NCBI GenBank assembly: GCA_021741245.1
Contig: JAIOYF010000006.1
Coordinates: 124,001-188,000 of the forward strand
Reading direction: 5' to 3'
Origin: Paracoccaceae bacterium
GTDB lineage: Bacteria > Pseudomonadota > Alphaproteobacteria > Rhodobacterales > Rhodobacteraceae
DNA: 64,000 nucleotides
Notes under the pieces: model-generated
Told to the model about the DNA's origin: nothing
Database searches by the model: none
What the model saw: only the letters and a program-made list of their open reading frames with translations
Shown: piece by piece, positions 16,581 to 24,961 of the stretch
How positions within the stretch are numbered: the stretch's first letter is position 1
How the letters are laid out: each line of letters begins with the position of its first letter
Translations under genes and position numbers: made by a program

Positions 16581-17561
16581 TCAAAGGAGTGCGGCCACGG
16601 CAAGAAACAGCGCAGGGATCAGCCCTGCATCGCGGTTTGAGTGAAAGGTCTTCAGGCAAGATGTCGGGTCATCAATATTCAGCCGCACCATCTGATGCGT
16701 CATATGCCAGCCAAAGGCCCAAGCCCCGCCAAGGGCTATGGCCAGTTGCAAAGGATTGCGCGCGGGCAACAGGGCAAGCAAGACCGCAAGGGTCATCAGC
16801 AGAACTGTGGCCACCAGAAACAGTCGCAGCCAGCGCGCCGTGTTATCTCCAAACAACCTTGCAGTAGATTTTACGCCGATCAAGGCATCATCTTCCCGGT
16901 CCTGATGGGCATAGATCGTGTCATAAAACAGCGTCCACGTGATGCCCGAGGCATAAAGCGCAACCGCTGCTGGCGGAACGCTTCCTGCGTGGGCAGCCCA
17001 AGCCAAAAGCGCACCCCAATTGAACGCCAGCCCCAGAAAGACCTGCGGCCACCATGTGAACCGCTTGGCAAAGGGGTAGATTGCGACCAAGGCCAGCGAG
17101 CCCACGCCAAGGGCGATGGCCGTCAGATTATAGGAAAACAGGATAAAGGCCGCGATCCCTGCCTGAACAATCATCCAGACCACGGCCTGCGACACCGTGA
17201 CCTGACCTGCAGGCAACGGGCGGGATCGTGTGCGCGCCACGGCGGCGTCAATATCGCGGTCGGTGATATCGTTCCACGTGCAGCCCGCGCCCCGCATCAA
17301 CAAAGCACCCGCCCCGCAGCTAACGGCCAGCCAAAGATCCCAAGAGCGAAAGCTGTCGATGGCGGCGGCAAGGGAGATGCCCCAAAAGCACGGGATCAAC
17401 AAAAGCCAGGTCCCGATCGGGCGATCCGCCCGGCTTAGCCGCAAGAATGGGCGCGTGACGGCAGGTGCAAAGCGATCCACCCAATTGTCTTTGGGCGCAT
17501 CTGCGACGATTCCTGTGTCGGCCGTCTCTGCGACCTCTGGCGTTTCAGGGATTTGGGTCAT
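16581..17561 (-). CDS. ubiA: 4-hydroxybenzoate polyprenyltransferase
   Basis: 326 aa integral membrane prenyltransferase that attaches the polyprenyl tail to 4-hydroxybenzoate in ubiquinone synthesis. Both Asp-rich motifs are present: NDITDRDID (97-105) with RTRSRPLPAG after it, and YDTIYAHQDREDD (about 216-228), with eight or nine hydrophobic helices. A roughly 40-residue polar N-terminal extension precedes TRPFLRLSRADRPIG. The start is ATG 17561, only 12 bp from the ATG of divergent rsmE; longer upstream frames run antisense through rsmE and are rejected. It heads the ubiA-OmpA-coiled-coil run. Confidence 0.93.
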   Translation of the reverse strand: MTQIPETPEVAETADTGIVADAPKDNWVDRFAPAVTRPFLRLSRADRPIGTWLLLIPCFWGISLAAAIDSFRSWDLWLAVSCGAGALLMRGAGCTWNDITDRDIDAAVARTRSRPLPAGQVTVSQAVVWMIVQAGIAAFILFSYNLTAIALGVGSLALVAIYPFAKRFTWWPQVFLGLAFNWGALLAWAAHAGSVPPAAVALYASGITWTLFYDTIYAHQDREDDALIGVKSTARLFGDNTARWLRLFLVATVLLMTLAVLLALLPARNPLQLAIALGGAWAFGWHMTHQMVRLNIDDPTSCLKTFHSNRDAGLIPALFLAVAALL

Positions 17562-17573
17562 AGTTTTGCGCCT

Positions 17574-18302
17574 ATGGATGCAAAGGTCAGACTTTATGTA
17601 GATCAGCCACTGGGGGTGGGGCAAGCGGTGCCGCTTGGCCCAGAGCAGGCGAATTACCTTTTTGCGGTGATGCGCCTGCCCGTCGGGGCCATGGTCTTGT
17701 TGTTCAACGGGCAAGCGGGCGAGTGGTTGGCGCGCGTCGAGGACGCCGGCAAAAGGCGCGGGCTGCTTGTCTGTGCGGAGCAAACCCGCCCTCAGGTTGC
17801 CCCTCCCGATCTTTGGCTTTTGTTCAGCCCGGTCAAGAAAGAGCGCACCAATTTCATCGTTGAAAAGGCGGTGGAACTGGGGGTTGCGCGTGTGATGCCG
17901 GTGACAACGCGGTTCACCAATTCGGAACGCTGGCGCCAAGACAAGCAACTGGCGCATGCGGTCGAGGCGGCCGAGCAGTGCGGTGCCACCCATGTGCCGC
18001 TGGTGGATGAGATTCAGCCGTTGGATCGTGTGCTGGCCACTTGGCCCGTGGAGCGCGCGCTGTTTTGGGCGGATGAGTCGCTGGCGCGGGGGGATGGGGT
18101 GGAACCGGCGGTGGCAGAAACTGTCGGTGCTGCCGCGATTCTCATTGGCCCCGAGGGTGGCTTTTCGGAGGAGGAAAAGGCAGAGCTGCGGGCCAGCCCC
18201 TTTATCCGCCCCCTGCGCCTTGGCCCCCGCATCCTGCGCGCCGAAACGGCAGCGGTGGCGGCAATGGTCTTGTGGCAAACGCGCTATGGGGATTGGCGAT
18301 GA
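17574..18302 (+). CDS. rsmE: 16S rRNA (uracil(1498)-N(3))-methyltransferase
   Basis: 242 aa SPOUT-family methyltransferase that N3-methylates U1498 of 16S rRNA using S-adenosylmethionine. The N-terminal PUA-like part (VRLYVDQP, QANYLFAVMRL) is followed by the knot domain, whose SAM site is IGPEGGFSEEE and LGPRILRAETA. ATG 17574 is used; an in-frame start 7 codons upstream would overlap ubiA. It overlaps the next gene by ATGA, so the two are translationally coupled. Same divergent pairing with ubiA is typical of this bacterial family, from memory. Confidence 0.93.
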   Translation: MDAKVRLYVDQPLGVGQAVPLGPEQANYLFAVMRLPVGAMVLLFNGQAGEWLARVEDAGKRRGLLVCAEQTRPQVAPPDLWLLFSPVKKERTNFIVEKAVELGVARVMPVTTRFTNSERWRQDKQLAHAVEAAEQCGATHVPLVDEIQPLDRVLATWPVERALFWADESLARGDGVEPAVAETVGAAAILIGPEGGFSEEEKAELRASPFIRPLRLGPRILRAETAAVAAMVLWQTRYGDWR

Positions 18303-18841
18303 TCCGGCCCGGCGCGCGTAAGGCGCTGTGGCGCTGGCGCGAGGTGATCGTGGCGGCAGGGGTGGTGGTTTTTGGCCTCTGGGTTGCGGATGGCGGAGGT
18401 TATCTTTTGCCGCCTTTGGGTGGGGTAATCGCGCTGGGCGGGGCGGCCTTTGGCCTGCTGGCCCTGCGACGCTTGCGGTTTTCCCAAACGGGCGATGCCC
18501 CCGGCATTGTCGAGGTCGATGAGGGCCAGGTTTCTTACATGGGGCCACAGGTGGGGGGCATGGTCAGCCTGCCTGATCTGGTCGAATTGCGGCTGATCTC
18601 GATCCGGGGGCGGCGGCTGTGGCGGCTGAAACAGGCCGATGGCCAAGCCATCCTGATCCCACTGGAGGCTGCCGGGGCCGAGGCCCTGTTTGATGCGTTT
18701 TCGGCCCTGCCTGGGATGTCGAGCGCGGCCTTGGTCGCCGCGGTGGAGCCACCAAAGGGCTCCGACAGCCGCGCCGTGATGGCGGGGGGCGAAAACCGTC
18801 TGGTCTGGCGGCGCGAAGGCCGGGGCGTGGTCGCGCGTTAG
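18299..18841 (+). CDS. Two-helix membrane protein, 180 aa, unknown function
   Basis: No recognised family. Two hydrophobic helices (about 15-33 and 36-57) precede a soluble part (70-150) whose Val/Leu strands (GIVEVDEGQVSYMGPQVGG, LVELRLISIRGRRLWRLKQ) resemble a small beta-barrel. A C-terminal Arg-rich tail ends REGRGVVAR. It starts at the ATGA overlap with rsmE and its last 4 bp overlap the convergent hydroxypyruvate isomerase gene. The coupling suggests coexpression with rsmE but gives no function. Confidence 0.7.
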   Translation: MIRPGARKALWRWREVIVAAGVVVFGLWVADGGGYLLPPLGGVIALGGAAFGLLALRRLRFSQTGDAPGIVEVDEGQVSYMGPQVGGMVSLPDLVELRLISIRGRRLWRLKQADGQAILIPLEAAGAEALFDAFSALPGMSSAALVAAVEPPKGSDSRAVMAGGENRLVWRREGRGVVAR

Positions 18842-19614
18842 GCCCCGATCAGGCGATTACGACCCTTGAGCGCTTGTAGCCACATCAGCCCATGCACCGT
18901 GGCGCGGGCGGGGCGGTATTCGGCGGCGATCCAGATGTCATCGCCAGTCGCGTCCAACTCGGCACAAAGGCCCGGCAGATCAAAGCCGCCGCCGCCCGGT
19001 TCATTGCGCTGGGGAAAGCCTGCGATCTGCACGTGGCTGACACGCGCGCGGTGCGCGGCCCAGACTGCAGTGGCCTGACCATGGATGCGCGCGGCATGCC
19101 ACAGATCGAATTGCAGGCCGATCTGAGGCTGGGCCAGATCATCAAGGATCCGGGCAGCCTGATCGAAGTCATTAAGGAAATAGCCCGGCATGTCATCGGG
19201 GTTGATCGGCTCGATCGTCAGCTTTTGCTCGGGCGCCTGCGTGCAGGCCCATGCCAGATTCTCGCGGTAGGTCTGTTCGGCGACCGGCCCCTTGGCGACC
19301 CCGGCCATGACGTGAATGCGCGCGGCCCCCAGACGTGCGGCCAGTTCGGCTGCGCGCAAAAAGCCATCGCGAAACCTGCGCTCTTCCCCCGGTATGGCCG
19401 CAAAGCCCCGGTCGCCCGCCGCCCAATCCCCCGGTGGCGTGTTGATCAGGGCCAGAGGCAGGCCTGCCAACGCCTTGTCCCACTCGCTTGCGGCATGTTC
19501 ATAGGGAAACAGGATCTCGGCCCCGTCGAACCCGGCCTGCGCGGCCAGTTCCGGGCGTTGCAGGCTGGGCACCTCGGTGAACAGCATCGTAAGGTTCGCG
19601 GCGAAGAGAGGCAT
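18838..19614 (-). CDS. hyi: Hydroxypyruvate isomerase family protein
   Basis: 258 aa xylose-isomerase-like TIM barrel. The pattern of Hyi/OtnI proteins is present: FAANLTMLFTEVP at the start, AAQAGFDGAEILFPYEH, the metal-site Glu in LTIEPIN, then QFDLWHAARIHG, HVQIAGFPQRNEP and IAAEYRP. Hyi interconverts hydroxypyruvate and tartronate semialdehyde; the related OtnI acts on 2-oxo-tetronates, and the two are hard to separate by sequence. The DUF1285 stop and this start overlap, so the pair is cotranscribed. Glycolate and hydroxyacid enzymes elsewhere in the window fit a glyoxylate-derived substrate. Confidence 0.82.
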   Translation of the reverse strand: MPLFAANLTMLFTEVPSLQRPELAAQAGFDGAEILFPYEHAASEWDKALAGLPLALINTPPGDWAAGDRGFAAIPGEERRFRDGFLRAAELAARLGAARIHVMAGVAKGPVAEQTYRENLAWACTQAPEQKLTIEPINPDDMPGYFLNDFDQAARILDDLAQPQIGLQFDLWHAARIHGQATAVWAAHRARVSHVQIAGFPQRNEPGGGGFDLPGLCAELDATGDDIWIAAEYRPARATVHGLMWLQALKGRNRLIGA

Positions 19615-20213
19615 CAGGTCAGATCTGCCGAAGGGATGATGGGAAAGAACACGCCCGAGGATCGCAGACCAAACCAGTCTTTCCCCGCCACGTTTTCATG
19701 CACGCACAGATCAACCATGCGATAGAACGACTTGCGGTCAATCAAGGCCTCAAGATTGGCGCGGATCAAGATATAGGGAGAGGGCTCGCCCGTTTTGGGG
19801 TCGCGGTCCACACGGATCGGATGGTTCGGTCCCGCCTCGGCGATGTCTTCGGTCTTGGTCTTGAAAGCAAGCACTTGGTCTTTACCCTTATCGGTCACAT
19901 CAAAATCCAGCGCCAGCATTGGTGCATCTTCCACTGTGATGCCCACCTTTTCGACCGGCGTCACCAGAAAAAACCGGTCACCCTCGCGTTTGAGGATGGA
20001 AGAAAACAATTTCACCAGCCCCGGCCTGCCAATCGGCGTCCCCTCATGGAACCACGTGCCATCCCGCGCGATCCTGATGTCGATTTCTCCGCAATAGGGC
20101 GGGTTCCACAGATGCACGGGCGGTGGGCCGCGTTTTGGCAGGGCTGACAGCGATAAAGCAAGCCCATCTGCCGAGGGTTTCACGATCATTTGTCCATCAT
20201 TGTCTTTTGTCAT
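19614..20213 (-). CDS. DUF1285 family protein
   Basis: 199 aa. It matches the DUF1285 pattern: PPVHLWNPPYCGEIDIRIARDGTW, then GRPGLVKLFSSILKREGD and FLVTPVEKVGI, with a C-terminal LIDRKSFYRMVDL. Family function is not established. It is upstream of and overlapping hyi, and divergent from moxR across 61 bp, so both promoters are close together there. No signal peptide or membrane helix was seen, so a cytoplasmic location is likely. Confidence 0.82.
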   Translation of the reverse strand: MTKDNDGQMIVKPSADGLALSLSALPKRGPPPVHLWNPPYCGEIDIRIARDGTWFHEGTPIGRPGLVKLFSSILKREGDRFFLVTPVEKVGITVEDAPMLALDFDVTDKGKDQVLAFKTKTEDIAEAGPNHPIRVDRDPKTGEPSPYILIRANLEALIDRKSFYRMVDLCVHENVAGKDWFGLRSSGVFFPIIPSADLT

Positions 20214-20274
20214 TTGTGCATGGCGCGATACTTCGGTCTAATGAGCATCATATACACCCCAAGGGAGCATTGTC

Positions 20275-21288
20275 ATGGCCGTTGAACTCGCATCCGAAGA
20301 TCTGGTTTCCGCAATTGAAGATCTGGGCGCGAAATTGAGCCAAGCCAAAGCCTCGATCAACAACCGGTTTATCGGGCAAGAAACGGTGGTCGATCTGGTT
20401 CTGGCCTCCATGCTGTGCGGGGGGCATGCGCTGTTGGTGGGCCTGCCGGGTCTGGGCAAGACGCGGCTGGTGGACACCTTGTCGACCGTGATGGGGCTGA
20501 AAGGCAACCGCATCCAGTTCACGCCCGATCTGATGCCTGCCGATATTCTGGGGTCCGAGGTGCTGGAAACGGCCAAGGATGGCACACGGGCGTTTCGGTT
20601 CATCGAAGGGCCGATCTTTTGCCAGCTTCTGATGGCGGATGAGATCAACCGCGCCAGCCCCCGGACGCAATCGGCGCTGTTGCAGGCCATGCAGGAAAAA
20701 GAGGTGACCATCGCCGGGCAACACCGTCCGCTGGGCAAGCCGTTCCATGTGCTGGCGACCCAGAACCCGATTGAGCAAGAGGGCACCTATCCCTTGCCCG
20801 AGGCGCAGCTTGACCGTTTCCTCGTGCAGGTGGATGTCGAATACCCAACCCGCGCGACGGAGCGTGACATCTTGCTGGCCACCACGGGGGCTGTGGATGC
20901 GCAATCCACGCAGGTCTTTACGGCCGAGGAGCTGTTGGCCGCCCAAGCCATCTTGCGGCGGATGCCCGTGGGCGACAAGGTGGTGGAGGCGATCCTTGAT
21001 CTGGTGCGCGCCTGCCGCCCCGGTGAGGTTGAGGGCCGCGATCTGGAGGGCAGCCTGTCCTGGGGACCCGGTCCGCGTGCGGCACAATCGCTGATGCTGA
21101 TGGTGCGGGCGCGGGCGCTTTTGGATGGCCGTCTTGCCCCATCAGTTGCCGATGTGGGCGCGATGGCGCGCTCGGTGCTGATCCACCGGATGGCGCTGTC
21201 CTTCGCGGCGCGCGCGCGGGGCGAGACGCTTTCGGGCATCATCTCACGCGTCACTGCGCGGACCTTGGGCCTTGAGGCCGCCGCGTGA
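20275..21288 (+). CDS. moxR: MoxR-family AAA+ ATPase
   Basis: 337 aa. It carries Walker A GLPGLGKT (56-63), Walker B LLMADEINRASPRTQSALLQ and the sensor region ATQNPIEQEGTYPLPEAQLDRF, all signature elements of MoxR. MoxR ATPases act as chaperones that activate or assemble partner proteins with von Willebrand A domains. It is the first gene of a four-gene run with overlapping stops and starts, the classical MoxR / DUF58 / BatA-like arrangement. The start ATG 20275 follows AAGGGAGCA. The client is presumably the membrane proteins encoded downstream. Confidence 0.92.
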   Translation: MAVELASEDLVSAIEDLGAKLSQAKASINNRFIGQETVVDLVLASMLCGGHALLVGLPGLGKTRLVDTLSTVMGLKGNRIQFTPDLMPADILGSEVLETAKDGTRAFRFIEGPIFCQLLMADEINRASPRTQSALLQAMQEKEVTIAGQHRPLGKPFHVLATQNPIEQEGTYPLPEAQLDRFLVQVDVEYPTRATERDILLATTGAVDAQSTQVFTAEELLAAQAILRRMPVGDKVVEAILDLVRACRPGEVEGRDLEGSLSWGPGPRAAQSLMLMVRARALLDGRLAPSVADVGAMARSVLIHRMALSFAARARGETLSGIISRVTARTLGLEAAA

Positions 21289-22154
21289 GCATTGACCTTC
21301 AGTCACGCGCGGAGACGCTTGGCCAATCCTTGCCACCGCTGATGGCCGAGGCAGAGCTTTTGGCCGCTACCGTGATGATGGGCGAACATGGGCGCAGGCG
21401 GGCGGGGCAGGGGGATGAGTTCTGGCAATACCGCCCCGTGAATGCCGGGGATTCGGCGCGCAGCATCGACTGGCGGCGGTCTGCCCGGTCGGACGGGCAT
21501 TTCGTGCGCGAACGGGAATGGCAGGCGGCGCAATCGGTGACGCTGTGGGTCGATCCGTCCAAATCCATGGCCTTTAGCGGCGATAAGGCGCGGGCGACCA
21601 AGGCGGATCGGGCAAGCCTTCTTGCCTTGGCGGTGGCCGTTCTGTTGTTGCGGGCGGGGGAACGGGTGGGTCTGGCAGGCGATGCCGCCCCGCCGCGCCC
21701 CGGTCGGGCGCAATTGGTCAAGCTGGCGGTGATCTTGTCTGATGCAGAAGATACCGCCGAATATGGCGCGCCCAGCACGACGGGCATAGTCAGTCATGGT
21801 CGGGCGGTCTTTTTGTCGGATTTCTTTGGTGATCTGGCCCCGGTGGAGGCCGCTTTGACCGCCGCTGCCGACCGTGGGGTGCGTGGGGCCTTGGTGCAGG
21901 TTCTGGACCCTGCCGAGGAAGAATTTCCGTTTTCCGGGCGCACGATCTTTGAATCGATGGGGGGGGCGATGCGCCATGAAACCCAGCAGGCGGGCGATTT
22001 GCGTGACCGCTATCTGGCGCGTCTGGCCGAGCGGAAGGACCGTCTGGCCCAACTTGCCCGCGCCACGGGCTGGCATGTCACCACGCATCACACCGGGCAA
22101 CCGGCGCAATCGGCACTTTTGTGGATTTACCGCGCCTTGCAGGGGGGCCGCTGA
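21285..22154 (+). CDS. DUF58 (vWA-like) protein
   Basis: 289 aa with a GTG start overlapping the moxR stop (GTGA). The DUF58 signature is clear: GRRRAGQGDEFWQYRPVNAG, then IDWRRSARSD and REREWQAAQSVTLWVD, followed by a vWA-like WVDPSKSMAF where Asp and Ser residues resemble a metal-ion-dependent adhesion site. There is no obvious transmembrane segment. DUF58 proteins are regular partners of MoxR ATPases. It overlaps the next gene by one base. Function beyond this partnership is not known. Confidence 0.88.
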   Translation: MSIDLQSRAETLGQSLPPLMAEAELLAATVMMGEHGRRRAGQGDEFWQYRPVNAGDSARSIDWRRSARSDGHFVREREWQAAQSVTLWVDPSKSMAFSGDKARATKADRASLLALAVAVLLLRAGERVGLAGDAAPPRPGRAQLVKLAVILSDAEDTAEYGAPSTTGIVSHGRAVFLSDFFGDLAPVEAALTAAADRGVRGALVQVLDPAEEEFPFSGRTIFESMGGAMRHETQQAGDLRDRYLARLAERKDRLAQLARATGWHVTTHHTGQPAQSALLWIYRALQGGR

Positions 22155-24961
22155 TGTTCATGCTGGGTCCCATCGGGTTTGCGACGCCGCTTTTGCTTTT
22201 GGGCCTGATTGCCCTGCCGATCCTGTGGCTGCTTTTGCGCGCCGTGCCGCCGGCCCCGATCCGACGTCGCTTTCCCGGTGTCGCGCTGCTGTTGGGGCTG
22301 CAAGATGACGATGCCGAGGCGGACAAGACCCCGTGGTGGCTGCTTTTGTTGCGTATGGCCGCGATTGCCGCCGCGATCCTTGCCTTTGCAGGGCCGGTCC
22401 TGAACCCAAAGCAACAGCAGGCGGGCAGTGGCCCGTTGTTGATCGCCATGGATGCCACTTGGGCCGATGCGCGGGATTGGCCGCGCCGATTGGACCGTGC
22501 AGCGGCCTTGGTGGATGAGGCGGGGCGCGCAGGGCGTCCTGTGGCCTTGGTCCGGCTGACCGATGCGCCTGAGGAGATCACCTTTCAAAGCGCAGATGCC
22601 TTGGCCCCGCGCCTTGTGGGTATTTCCCCGCATGCGTGGAGCCCGACCGACTCCGCCGCGTGGGTTCCGGTTTTGCCAGAGGGTGGTTTTGATACGTTTT
22701 GGCTGTCGGATGGGTTGGATCACCCCGGTCGCGAGGCGCTGATGGCGGCGCTGTCGGCCAAGGGGGCGGTCACCGTCTATGAAAGCCCGCGCCCGGTTTT
22801 TGCGCTGCATCCCCCCCGGTTCAATGAAGGTGCCATCGCCATTGCCGCCTCGCGCCTGCCCGTCGGGGCGGAGGTCGGGGTAGAGGTTTCGGCGCGTGGC
22901 CCCGATCCATCGGGGATCGAGCGGGAATTGGCTCGCGTGCCCCTCCGCTTTGCCGCAGCTGAGGCGCGGGCCGAGGTGGCGTTGTCGCTGCCCCCCGAAT
23001 TGCGCAACCGGGTCACCCGGTTTGAAATTGCGGGGCTGCGCTCTGCCGGGGCGGTCAGCCTGACAGATGACAGCCTGAAACGGCGCAAGGTGGCGCTGAT
23101 TGGCGGGCGCGAGGATCGTGAGGGGCTGCAACTTCTGTCGCCAACCCATTACCTGCGCCAAGCGCTCGCGCCTGTGGCGGATCTGATGGAAGGCACGATT
23201 GCGGATATCTTGCTGGCCTCGCCCGATGTGGTGATCATGGCCGATATCGCGCGGGTCTCACAGACCGATACGGATGCGCTGTTGGATTGGCTGGATGGCG
23301 GCGGGCTTTTGCTGCGCTTTGCCGGGCCTGCGCTGGCGGCATCAGATGTCAGCCGGATTGACGAAGACCCGCTGATGCCCGTGCGCCTGCGCGAAGGGGG
23401 CCGCACGGTTGGTGGCGCGATGAGTTGGGGGGAGCCAAAGAGCCTTGCGCCCTTTGCCGAGGACAGCCCCTTTCACGGGCTGCCCGCACCTGATGATGTG
23501 ACGGTGACGGCGCAGGTCTTGGCGCAGCCTGACCCAGACCTTGCCGCGCGCACGATTGCGGCGCTTGCCGATGGCACACCGCTGGTTACGCGCAAGGCGG
23601 TAGGGCAGGGGCAGGTGGTGCTGGTGCACGTAACCGCCAATGCCGAATGGTCGACGCTGCCCCTCTCGGGTCTGTTTGTGCAGATGCTGGAGCGCTTGGC
23701 CGTCTCTACCCGCCCTGCCGCGCCCGAGGCGGGCGATCTGGCAGGTCAGATCTGGGTGCCCGAGGTGGTCTTGGACGCCTATGGCCAACCGCAAGAGGCA
23801 GGCGACATGCCGGGCCAGCCCGGCGAGGCCTTGGCCGAGGCGATTGCCTCGGGTCCGGGGCCCGCGCTGCCGCCGGGGCTTTATGCCGGGTCGGATCGGC
23901 GCATCGCGCTGAATGTCGTGTCAGATGAGACGGTTCTGGCCGCATCTTCATGGCCTTCGGGCACCGTGATCGAGGGGCTAGAGGCCCCAAAGGAACAGGC
24001 GTTGAAGGGCCTTGTTCTGACGGTAGGGTTGGTTTTGCTGATGGTTGATATCCTTGCGGCGCTGCTGGTGTCTGGCCGCCTGTCGGGCCTTGGCACCGGA
24101 TTGGGGCGCAAGGCTGCGGCCATGGCCATGGTGATGGCGCTGACGACCCTCACGCCGGTTGACGCGCAGGCACAAGACACCTTGGCCGATGTGCCCAAGG
24201 ATGACAGCTTTGCCCTGCAGGCAACCACGGGCCTTGTGCTGGCCTATGTGCTGACCGGGGATGGCCGGGTAGACGAGGTGACGCGCCAAGGGCTGATCGG
24301 TTTGGGAAATGTGCTTTTTGCCCGCACCTCGGTGGAGCCGGAGGCCCCGATCGGGGTGGACATCGAGCGGGACGAACTGGCGTTTTTCCCCTTTATCTAT
24401 TGGCCCGTGGTGGACAGCCAGCCGCTTCCCTCGGCTGCGGCCTACTCAAAGCTGAACGATTACCTGCGCACAGGCGGCATGATCTTGTTTGATACGCGCG
24501 ATGGCGATACGGCCGGATTATCGGGCGGTGCCACGCCCGAGGGGCGACATCTGCAACGGTTGGCGGCTGGGCTGAACATCCCGCCACTGGAACAGATCCC
24601 TGCCGATCACGTGCTGACCCGCACCTTCTATCTGCTGCAAGATTTTCCGGGCCGCGCCGTGCGCTCGCCGGTCTGGGTGGAGGCAGCCCCCCCCGATGCC
24701 GAACAGGTGGAGGGGATGCCGTTTCGCAACCTGAATGACGGGGTGACCCCTGTGATCATCGGCGGCAATGACTGGGCCGGGGCTTGGGCCGTGAACGGCG
24801 CGGGCGCGCCTCTGCTGCCCGTGGGGCGCGGCTTTGCAGGGGAACGGCAGCGTGAAATGGCCTATCGCTTTGGTATCAATCTGGTGATGCATGTGCTGAC
24901 GGGCAATTACAAATCCGATCAGGTCCACGTGCCCGCCCTGTTGGATAGGTTGGGACAATGA
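22154..24961 (+). CDS. BatA N-terminal / DUF4159 membrane protein
   Basis: 935 aa. The N-terminus is a BatA-type membrane module: helix about 10-28, RRRFPGVALLLGL, then helix about 58-80 ending PVLNPKQ. The middle contains a vWA-like region (LLIAMDATWADA) and a class-I-amidotransferase-like segment (ILLASPDVVIMADIAR, LLDWLDGGGLLLRFAG). Two further hydrophobic stretches lie around 615-670. The C-terminal DUF4159 domain has AYVLTGDGRVDEVTRQGL, FARTSVEPEAPIGVD and FFPFIYWPV. It is coupled by overlaps on both sides (1 bp with DUF58, 4 bp with the next gene). Probable envelope complex with MoxR; biological role unknown. Confidence 0.85.
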   Translation: MFMLGPIGFATPLLLLGLIALPILWLLLRAVPPAPIRRRFPGVALLLGLQDDDAEADKTPWWLLLLRMAAIAAAILAFAGPVLNPKQQQAGSGPLLIAMDATWADARDWPRRLDRAAALVDEAGRAGRPVALVRLTDAPEEITFQSADALAPRLVGISPHAWSPTDSAAWVPVLPEGGFDTFWLSDGLDHPGREALMAALSAKGAVTVYESPRPVFALHPPRFNEGAIAIAASRLPVGAEVGVEVSARGPDPSGIERELARVPLRFAAAEARAEVALSLPPELRNRVTRFEIAGLRSAGAVSLTDDSLKRRKVALIGGREDREGLQLLSPTHYLRQALAPVADLMEGTIADILLASPDVVIMADIARVSQTDTDALLDWLDGGGLLLRFAGPALAASDVSRIDEDPLMPVRLREGGRTVGGAMSWGEPKSLAPFAEDSPFHGLPAPDDVTVTAQVLAQPDPDLAARTIAALADGTPLVTRKAVGQGQVVLVHVTANAEWSTLPLSGLFVQMLERLAVSTRPAAPEAGDLAGQIWVPEVVLDAYGQPQEAGDMPGQPGEALAEAIASGPGPALPPGLYAGSDRRIALNVVSDETVLAASSWPSGTVIEGLEAPKEQALKGLVLTVGLVLLMVDILAALLVSGRLSGLGTGLGRKAAAMAMVMALTTLTPVDAQAQDTLADVPKDDSFALQATTGLVLAYVLTGDGRVDEVTRQGLIGLGNVLFARTSVEPEAPIGVDIERDELAFFPFIYWPVVDSQPLPSAAAYSKLNDYLRTGGMILFDTRDGDTAGLSGGATPEGRHLQRLAAGLNIPPLEQIPADHVLTRTFYLLQDFPGRAVRSPVWVEAAPPDAEQVEGMPFRNLNDGVTPVIIGGNDWAGAWAVNGAGAPLLPVGRGFAGERQREMAYRFGINLVMHVLTGNYKSDQVHVPALLDRLGQ

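Noticed and set aside
17562-18548. Long N-terminal extension of the ubiA frame to 18548
   Set aside because: It runs antisense through rsmE and is Arg/Pro/His-rich; ATG 17561 gives the conserved N-terminus.
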